This document shows, piece by piece, positions 4,564-9,196 of a DNA stretch of 9,196 nucleotides. Position 1 is the first letter of the stretch. Every line of letters begins with the position of its first letter. Both the position numbers and the translations under genes were made by a program. Under the pieces are notes generated by a model, which saw only the letters and a list, made by a program, of their open reading frames with translations, ran no database searches and had not been told where the DNA came from. Origin of the DNA: Bacteriovorax stolpii (GTDB lineage: Bacteria > Bdellovibrionota > Bacteriovoracia > Bacteriovoracales > Bacteriovoracaceae); assembly GCA_945890905.1 (NCBI GenBank), contig CAMDDI010000130.1:1-9196 (forward strand), given 5' to 3'.

Positions 4564-5592
4564 ATGAAGAAACTATCTCTCGTTCATTCATTTACAACAT
4601 TACTTCTGGGAGTGGGTATCCTTAACCTCAGTTCATGCGGTGGAGGTGGCGGCAGTAGCTCTGGTGATGCTCAAAGACAGCAGGATGAAGTGGCAGTAGA
4701 TGCAGAACTTGAGGGTCAGTATATGGCCAAACTCCAGACAATTAATCAGACAGCTGCAGGTTTTATTACTGGTTCAGTCACCATGGCCCGCGAGAAAAAA
4801 GAGCTCTTATCTGATGTGAGATTTTCGGGTCTACACCCCAATCTTATTCATTCTCAGTACATTCACTCTGGAACAAGTTGTCCAACAAATGATGACAACG
4901 GTGATGGATTTATCGATGCAGTAGAATCTGCTAAAGCTTCAGGAGGTATTCTTATTCCTTTGGATGGAGATTTAAGTTCGCAAGACCGTGGCTCAAGTAC
5001 TTTTCCAGTATCTGATCCAGTAGGCGTTTATACTTATTCAGAAATTACATCATATGATCGCTTCATTGATGATCTTAGAGAAGAAGATAGAGATCTTGAT
5101 GATGATTTTGTAAAAATTGGTGCCGATAAAAATCTTAATTTCGAAGGACGCATAGTGATTATCTACGGCGTCGCACCTGAAACAGTCCTTCCTGAAACAG
5201 TTGCACGCCGTGGAAGACTTGCGAACTTTCAAACTCTTCCTGTTGCCTGTGGTGTCTTTAGAAAAGTCACAAGTGTTCCTGGAACAGTTGATGATGATTC
5301 AGGCATGGGTCCAGCTCCAGAAGGTGAAACAGTGGGTGGAGGAAACGGCGACGATGACGGCTCAACAGTAGTAATTGGTGGCGGATCAGGTGGTGGTGGA
5401 ACTGGTGAAGATTTACCTGATTCAACTGGAGGCTCCACTGGTGGTGGCGAACCAGGCCCTACAACTCCTCCAACTGAAAATGAAGAAGATGGCGGATTTG
5501 TGGGAGGTTTTGTAGGCGGATGGCACTGGCCATGGCCCGGAGGAACTACAGGTCTGATGAGTGGTGGTGGTGAATCAACTCTGGAAAACTAA
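4564..5592 (+). CDS. Glycine-rich lipoprotein with EF-hand loop and CHRD-like region, 342 aa
   Basis: The signal peptide ends in the lipobox LSSC with C25 lipidated, followed by a Gly/Ser linker. Residues 50-235 form the only globular region. Within it, residues 110-121 (DDNGDGFIDAVE) are a perfect 12-residue EF-hand calcium loop. The order of features (hydrophobic strands, LHPNLIHSQYIHSGTSCP, calcium loop, ILIPLDGDLSS, a VIIYGV strand, LPVACGVF) resembles CHRD-like proteins with an HIHG-type motif. C106 and C229-region cysteine could pair. Residues 243-320 are low-complexity Gly/Asp/Thr/Pro repeats, and the end contains GGFVGGFVGGWHWPWPGG. It probably sits in the outer membrane or at the surface. 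AAGGAG lies 9 nt before ATG. It is co-transcribed with the protein-glutaminase-like gene and ends at a terminator. Confidence 0.8.
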   Translation: MKKLSLVHSFTTLLLGVGILNLSSCGGGGGSSSGDAQRQQDEVAVDAELEGQYMAKLQTINQTAAGFITGSVTMAREKKELLSDVRFSGLHPNLIHSQYIHSGTSCPTNDDNGDGFIDAVESAKASGGILIPLDGDLSSQDRGSSTFPVSDPVGVYTYSEITSYDRFIDDLREEDRDLDDDFVKIGADKNLNFEGRIVIIYGVAPETVLPETVARRGRLANFQTLPVACGVFRKVTSVPGTVDDDSGMGPAPEGETVGGGNGDDDGSTVVIGGGSGGGGTGEDLPDSTGGSTGGGEPGPTTPPTENEEDGGFVGGFVGGWHWPWPGGTTGLMSGGGESTLEN

Positions 5593-5607
5593 AAATCATA
5601 ACAAAAT

Positions 5608-5631
5608 AAGGCCGCCGAAAGGTGGCCTTTT
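5608..5631 (+). terminator. Rho-independent terminator after the lipoprotein gene
   Basis: AAGGCCGCC pairs with GGTGGCCTT (one G-T wobble) around a GAAA tetraloop. The last bases of the right arm merge into a TTTT run. It lies 16 bp after the stop codon and closes the 3691-5592 unit. Confidence 0.9.
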
Positions 5632-5724
5632 CAATTCTACTTTCTCAAATCCACACACTCAGTTCCCCACAAGCTCCAAAATTATGACCTCTCGGCACCA
5701 AAACCCCTCTTTCTAGTTCCTACT

Positions 5725-5754
5725 TTGAACTTAATACAATAGCATTTTTATAAT
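5725..5754 (+). promoter_or_regulatory. Sigma-70-type promoter of the MFS gene
   Basis: TTGAAC at 5725-5730 and a perfect TATAAT at 5749-5754 are separated by 18 bp. The predicted start is near 5761, giving a leader of about 17 nt that carries the AAAAGGA ribosome site. Confidence 0.7.
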
Positions 5755-5777
5755 CAATTATTAAAAAGGATATGACT

Positions 5778-7112
5778 ATGTCCACCCAGACCACCCGTAA
5801 CAACATTTGGACAGTTATCGGCGCTTCGTCGGCCGGAACTCTCATTGAATGGTACGACTTCTATATTTTCGGAAGCCTTGCAACTATCATTTCCACCCAG
5901 TTTTTTCCAAAAGGTGATGAGACCATTGGCCTGCTGTTAACTTTAGCAACCTTTGCCACAGGATTTATTGTCCGCCCTTTCGGAGCACTCTTCTTCGGAC
6001 GCATTGGTGATCTCATTGGCCGCAAATACACATTTCTAGTAACTTTGCTGATTATGGGAGTATCAACCACAGCTATCGGTCTTCTCCCGAACTACGAAAA
6101 AATTGGAATTTTTGCTCCCATCCTTCTTCTCCTTTTACGTTTGCTTCAAGGTCTTGCCTTAGGTGGTGAATATGGTGGAGCAGCCACTTATGTGGCAGAG
6201 CACGCTCCTGCTGGTAAGCGCGGCTTCTATACAAGCTTTATTCAAACTACTGCCACTCTTGGATTGTTTGTTTCTTTGGGAGTGATACTTGCAACACGCC
6301 AATTTGTTGGGGAAGAAGAATTTGCAAACTGGGGATGGAGAATTCCTTTTCTTCTTTCAGTTGTACTTGTGGCGATCTCAGTTGTGATTCGAAGAAAACT
6401 TCACGAGTCTCCCGTGTTTCAAGAAATGAAGGCATCTGGAAAAGCATCCACTTCTCCTCTTCGTGATAGTTTTGTGAATCCCGTCAATAGACGTCTGGTG
6501 ATCATCGCTCTTCTTGGGGCCACCATGGGTCAAGGTGTGGTTTGGTACACCGGTCAGTTCTACGCTCTCTACTATCTGCAAACGGTGCTCAAAGTTCCTT
6601 TTGTTATGGCCAATGAAATCATCGCCATCGCCCTTTTAATTGCGACTCCATTCTTTATTTTTTGGGGTTGGATTAGTGACAAAATCGGTCGCAAGAAAAT
6701 CATGATGGCCGGTTGTTTAATCGCTGCTCTGGCTTACATTCCCATTTATAAAGCCATGATCCACTATGCTGGCTGGGACGGTGTGGTGGGAGAAGAAATT
6801 CTTTGGCCGATTAATAAAACCGCACTTATTTTCTGCGTGTTCCTTCAAGTGTTTTTTGTGACGATGGTTTACGGCCCAATTGCTGCCTTCTTAGTAGAAA
6901 TGTTCCCCACTAATATTCGCTATACATCTATGTCCCTTCCTTATCACATTGGTAACGGTGTCTTCGGGGGAATGGTTCCTTTGATCGGAACTTATTTTGT
7001 GAGTCGCACAGGAAACATCCTGGCCGGTCTCTACTACCCGATTGCGATTGCTCTGATCACTTTTGTCATCGGTTGCATTTGGGTCAAAGAACCTAAGGGC
7101 GACTTAATTTAA
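5778..7112 (+). CDS. MFS transporter, metabolite:H+ symporter (MHS) family, 444 aa
   Basis: An inner-membrane secondary transporter with about 12 hydrophobic segments. GTLIEWYDFYIFG near the N terminus is a hallmark of the MHS family (KgtP, ShiA, ProP relatives). The MFS loop motif appears twice, as FFGRIGDLIGRKYT between helices 2 and 3 and as WGWISDKIGRKK in the second half. LLRLLQGLALGGEYGGAATYVAEHAP is the characteristic helix 4-5 region. The ATG at 5778 is preferred over the in-frame ATG at 5772 because AAGGA is 7 nt from the former and only 1 nt from the latter. Family members carry dicarboxylates, shikimate, proline/betaine or similar solutes with protons; the substrate cannot be read from sequence. 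It is monocistronic, between its own promoter and terminator. Confidence 0.93.
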   Translation: MSTQTTRNNIWTVIGASSAGTLIEWYDFYIFGSLATIISTQFFPKGDETIGLLLTLATFATGFIVRPFGALFFGRIGDLIGRKYTFLVTLLIMGVSTTAIGLLPNYEKIGIFAPILLLLLRLLQGLALGGEYGGAATYVAEHAPAGKRGFYTSFIQTTATLGLFVSLGVILATRQFVGEEEFANWGWRIPFLLSVVLVAISVVIRRKLHESPVFQEMKASGKASTSPLRDSFVNPVNRRLVIIALLGATMGQGVVWYTGQFYALYYLQTVLKVPFVMANEIIAIALLIATPFFIFWGWISDKIGRKKIMMAGCLIAALAYIPIYKAMIHYAGWDGVVGEEILWPINKTALIFCVFLQVFFVTMVYGPIAAFLVEMFPTNIRYTSMSLPYHIGNGVFGGMVPLIGTYFVSRTGNILAGLYYPIAIALITFVIGCIWVKEPKGDLI

Positions 7113-7119
7113 TTTTTTT

Positions 7120-7158
7120 GACCTGAGTAGAGCTAGTAAATTTTACTCAGGTCTTTTT
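7120..7158 (+). terminator. Strong rho-independent terminator after the MFS gene
   Basis: GACCTGAGTA (7120-7129) pairs perfectly with TACTCAGGTC (7144-7153) and is followed by TTTTT. The 14-nt loop can shorten further through G-U pairs. A T-run on the left (7113-7119) means it could also act on leftward transcripts. Confidence 0.92.
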
Positions 7159-7199
7159 CTCAAGTTGTGACTCTGTCTTATGTTTCATAGAAGTTTTTT

Positions 7200-7775
7200 A
7201 TGAAATCACTCCTCTTTCTCTCCATTAGTTTATTCCTCTCATCTGTTGCTCTGGCCGAAACCAGAGTCAGCTTTAGCCGAGATATTACTCCTTCAACACT
7301 TAGAAATTTGGAAAAAGATATAGTTAAGGCCATCAAGAGAATGGATCCTCAGGATTACCCAGAAGTTTTCATCGATCTCTCCTCTGCTGGTGGAGACCTT
7401 AATGCGGCCATCCGTTTTGTAGACCGAGTGAGTTCACTCTCAAGTCAGCATCGTGTGCAAATTCATACCCGTGTTCTTTATGGTTCATGTGATTCGGCCT
7501 GTACCGTGCTCTTTACTGCTGGAAGCCGACGTATTGCCCGTTCAAATTCAAGCTTTGGTTTTCATTCCCCACAGATTGCTAGCCGGGTTCCTCGTGGCAC
7601 AAATCGGGGAGAAATTCTTGATCGCGCCAGGGTCAGATGGGTTGATGCTATTTCACGGGTAGATTCTCGTCTTGCCAGCGAACTCGAGCGCGGCGGATTT
7701 CTTCAAGGTGAAAACATGCGCTACTTCTCTGGTCGTGACGTTTACACGGGTTATGTAAATGAGCTTCAACGCTAA
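7200..7775 (+). CDS. Exported ClpP-fold (crotonase-like) protein, putative serine protease, 191 aa
   Basis: Residues 1-19 are a signal peptide (cleavage after ALA), so the protein acts in the periplasm or outside. The rest follows a ClpP-like core: a strand and the oxyanion-type loop IDLSSAGGDLNAA (58-70), the nucleophile segment YGSCDSACTVLF with S99 as candidate nucleophile, and SFGFHSP with H122 as candidate His. The 23-residue spacing is near that of ClpP. A later Asp (D170s, in SGRDVYTGY) could complete the triad. C97 and C101 flank the candidate serine. Cytosolic ClpP works with an ATPase, but no partner gene is present and none could act outside the cytoplasm, so the protein probably functions alone or is non-proteolytic. 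The ribosome site is weak (AGAAG). Transcription either starts in the 41 bp after the terminator or depends on read-through. Confidence 0.78.
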   Translation: MKSLLFLSISLFLSSVALAETRVSFSRDITPSTLRNLEKDIVKAIKRMDPQDYPEVFIDLSSAGGDLNAAIRFVDRVSSLSSQHRVQIHTRVLYGSCDSACTVLFTAGSRRIARSNSSFGFHSPQIASRVPRGTNRGEILDRARVRWVDAISRVDSRLASELERGGFLQGENMRYFSGRDVYTGYVNELQR

Positions 7776-7870
7776 TATCCTATCCCTTTTGGTCTATTCT
7801 AAACTCCAGAAACACTTTGTTCTCTAACCTCGATTAGAGTGCGCCCATCAACTTTCACAACGATGCTTCT

Positions 7871-7951
7871 ATGTTTGCTCTCATCATTTCATTTTTTCTC
7901 ATTTTTCCCGTGTTCGGTTCTGAAGGACTCAAGCACGAGTCCTCTCTTTGA
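7871..7951 (+). CDS. Possible mini-ORF resembling a signal peptide, 26 aa
   Basis: The ATG at 7871 opens a frame whose first 16 residues (MFALIISFFLIFPVFG) look like an export signal, followed by only ten residues (SEGLKHESSL) and TGA. There is no ribosome site. It may be the decayed start of a secreted-protein gene, or chance in a T-rich stretch. The hairpin at 7924-7943 lies inside it. Confidence 0.2.
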   Translation: MFALIISFFLIFPVFGSEGLKHESSL

Positions 7952-7993
7952 CCCAAGCTAAAACAATGTAAAAATTACCTGTGTCCTAACTCA

Positions 7994-8010
7994 CTTAACG
8001 CTTTGTTAAG
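7994..8010. promoter_or_regulatory. Inverted repeat CTTAAC-GCTTT-GTTAAG, candidate operator
   Basis: Perfect 6-bp arms immediately upstream of the -35 box of the regulator gene. The position (about -51) suits an activator or an autoregulatory site. Confidence 0.35.
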
Positions 8011-8017
8011 CGAACTC

Positions 8018-8046
8018 TTGAGTGAAATTCTTACCCCTGTTATAAC
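8018..8046 (+). promoter_or_regulatory. Sigma-70-type promoter giving an apparently leaderless message
   Basis: TTGAGT (8018-8023), a 17-bp spacer and TATAAC (8041-8046), with a TGT extended -10 element. The expected start (6-7 nt after the -10 box) falls on or next to the A of the ATG at 8053. No purine-rich ribosome site lies before that ATG. Confidence 0.6.
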
Positions 8047-8052
8047 CCATCC

Positions 8053-8856
8053 ATGCAATACACAAGTTACCACGACCTATTAAATGAAGAGTTCGATAAA
8101 CGCAAAAGCTACAACAGCTCATACTCTCTTCGCGCTTACGCCAGAGATCTTGGAATGTCGGCCCCACGACTTTCTCAAATTCTTAGTAAGAAGCAAGGGC
8201 TATCCATTGATGCCGCAAGAGATGTGGCCCAAAAATTAAAGCTCTCTGAAAGTAAAACTCAATGGTTCACAAGTTCAGCTGGCTCTCTTCACGCTCGTAG
8301 TTTTAAAGAGCGCACTGACTTTAGAGAAAGAGTCATGACTTACAAAGAAGAGGCCAAGGTCTTTACAGAACTTCAACTCGAATACTTTAAAGTCATCTCA
8401 GATTGGTATCACTTTGCAATTCTCGAGCTCAGCTACCTCGAAGATTTTCAAAATGATTCTACTTGGATGGCCGAGATTTTAGGCATTACAAAAGTAGAAG
8501 TAGAAGAAGCTATCACGCGCATGAAAGCTTTGGATTTGATTCAGGAGAAGGATGGAAAATTGATCGACGTCTTCAAGTTTCTCGCCACTCCTAATGATAT
8601 TCCTTCTATTTCTCTTAAGAAGTTTAACACACAGTTGATGAAAAAAGCGATGGAAGCTCTCTTCGAACAAGACGTGATGGAGAGAGAAATATCTTCTAAC
8701 ATTATTTCGATCAATAAAGAACAATTACCGGCCTTCAAAGAAAAACTCCGCGACTTTAGACGCGAGTTTGAAAATGATTCGGCCCCAACCAAAAACAAAA
8801 ACGCAGTTTACTGTTTAAGCATGCAATTTTTTGAATTAACACGGAGAAACCAATGA
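8053..8856 (+). CDS. TIGR02147/DUF4423-family regulator with N-terminal HTH, 267 aa
   Basis: Residues 24-64 form an HTH region (YSLRAYARDLGMSAPRLSQIL, then GLSIDAARDVAQKL). The remainder matches the TIGR02147 pattern: WYHFAILELSYLEDFQ, a winged-helix-like stretch (ILGITKVEVEEAITRMKALDLI) and the conserved ending AVYCLSMQFFELTR. Length agrees with the family (about 260-280 aa). Such proteins are known mainly from Fibrobacter and Bdellovibrionota and commonly sit before a gene for a secreted protein, as here; they are assumed to be DNA-binding regulators. The start has no ribosome site but lies at the predicted transcription start, suggesting leaderless translation. The TGA stop overlaps the next ATG (ATGA), so the pair is translationally coupled. 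The inverted repeat at 7994-8010 may be its own operator. Confidence 0.88.
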   Translation: MQYTSYHDLLNEEFDKRKSYNSSYSLRAYARDLGMSAPRLSQILSKKQGLSIDAARDVAQKLKLSESKTQWFTSSAGSLHARSFKERTDFRERVMTYKEEAKVFTELQLEYFKVISDWYHFAILELSYLEDFQNDSTWMAEILGITKVEVEEAITRMKALDLIQEKDGKLIDVFKFLATPNDIPSISLKKFNTQLMKKAMEALFEQDVMEREISSNIISINKEQLPAFKEKLRDFRREFENDSAPTKNKNAVYCLSMQFFELTRRNQ

Positions 8857-9196
8857 AATCATTAATCTTAGGACTTTTAGTCTTATCAACAAGTGCCTTC
8901 GCAGGAAAAGAAGGCGGCAATGGTGGTGGAGTTCATCTCTGCCCACAAAGAAACTCAATCGAGGTCTATGACTTATACGAGGGGTTCACACGCTATAATG
9001 TTCCTTTACCTCAAATTACCGATAGACCTATTCAAGAGTATTTAACTGAAGCAGTCACAAAGATTTACAACTCAAATCCTAAAGTGGGATCCAACGTTGA
9101 AAGAGCACTTAATTATCTTATCCAAGAGGATCATTTCTTAATCCGTGACAATGTAAGGCTTGATCTCATTGATGACGCCAATATTCTCATTGTAGA
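8853..9196 (+). CDS. Secreted protein with N-terminal GGNGGG motif, incomplete at window end
   Basis: The first 114 codons are in the window and the frame is still open at the last base. Residues 1-17 are a signal peptide (cleavage after AFA). The mature end is GKEGGNGGGVHLCPQRNSIE and then VYDLYEGF. This Gly/Asn-rich start followed by a Cys and a Y-E helix is characteristic of a lineage-specific family of exported proteins in Bdellovibrionota whose function is not known to me. The downstream portion seen is mixed alpha/beta with no catalytic motif. The ATG overlaps the stop of the TIGR02147 gene by four bases, with CGGAG 7 nt upstream inside that gene, so the two are co-expressed. The mature protein is probably periplasmic or released. 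Confidence 0.85.
   Translation, partial: MKSLILGLLVLSTSAFAGKEGGNGGGVHLCPQRNSIEVYDLYEGFTRYNVPLPQITDRPIQEYLTEAVTKIYNSNPKVGSNVERALNYLIQEDHFLIRDNVRLDLIDDANILIV

Larger units (their letters stand above)
7776..8052. other. Intergenic stretch with several hairpins and a mini-ORF
   Basis: There is no full-size gene. Inverted repeats are CTCTAA-CCTCGA-TTAGAG (7822-7839), AGGACTC-AAGCAC-GAGTCCT (7924-7943) followed by CTCTTT, which could be a weak terminator, and CTTAAC-GCTTT-GTTAAG (7994-8010). The last overlaps an alternative stem CGCTT-TGTT-AAGCG. Its centre is about 51 bp before the start of the regulator gene, so it is a candidate operator. Confidence 0.5.

Noticed and set aside
5229..5438. Proline-rich minus-strand frame
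   Set aside because: It is the antisense of the glycine-rich repeats of the lipoprotein gene; low complexity keeps that frame open.
5330..5480. Glycine-codon repeats as a tandem DNA repeat
   Set aside because: The similarity is at the level of GGT/GGA/GGC codons. There is no fixed repeat unit or period, so it is protein low complexity.
7165..7193. Promoter TTGTGA-N17-TAGAAG for the ClpP-like gene
   Set aside because: The -10 box matches only 4 of 6 positions, so it cannot be separated from chance in this short gap.

Overview
The window looks like a chromosomal segment of a moderately AT-rich Gram-negative predatory-type bacterium (Bdellovibrionota, perhaps the Bacteriovorax/Peredibacter side). 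This is inference. It rests mainly on the TIGR02147/DUF4423-type regulator at 8053-8856, which is translationally coupled to a secreted protein whose mature end starts with a GGNGGG-type motif, and on the many exported proteins and lipoproteins. No rRNA, tRNA, CRISPR array, insertion sequence or phage gene is visible.

Left part (1-3300), mostly minus strand. Two transcription units encode cytoplasmic BON-domain proteins. Unit A is a short-chain dehydrogenase (1307->552) followed by a BON protein (520->32). Unit B is a BON protein (3137->2808), a second BON protein (2811->2422) and a short ORF interrupted by TGA (2425->2279), probably followed by a GmhB-type HAD phosphatase (2226->1702). The links in unit B are ATGA stop/start overlaps. 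Both units are preceded by sequences with the sigma-54 architecture (GG-N10-GC), at 1331-1347 and 3173-3188. Palindromes lie about 95 to 140 bp upstream of each predicted start, where enhancer-binding activators usually sit. The picture is a stress- or envelope-type regulon of BON proteins under RpoN control. A small lipoprotein gene (1514-1705) lies between the units on the plus strand, and its stop codon overlaps the gmhB stop.

Middle part (3300-5640), plus strand. After about 390 bp with no confident gene comes a two-gene secretory unit. It encodes a preproprotein resembling bacterial protein-glutaminase (3691-4536; candidate Cys-His-Asp triad) and a glycine-rich lipoprotein with a perfect EF-hand loop and a CHRD-like central region (4564-5592). 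It ends at a clear intrinsic terminator.

Right part (5640-9196), plus strand. An MHS-type major facilitator transporter (5778-7112) has its own promoter and a strong terminator. It is followed by an exported ClpP-fold protein (7200-7775). A 277-bp gap holds several hairpins and a signal-peptide-like mini-ORF. Then come the TIGR02147-family regulator (8053-8856), apparently transcribed as a leaderless message, and the coupled start of a secreted protein that runs off the window end (8853->9196).
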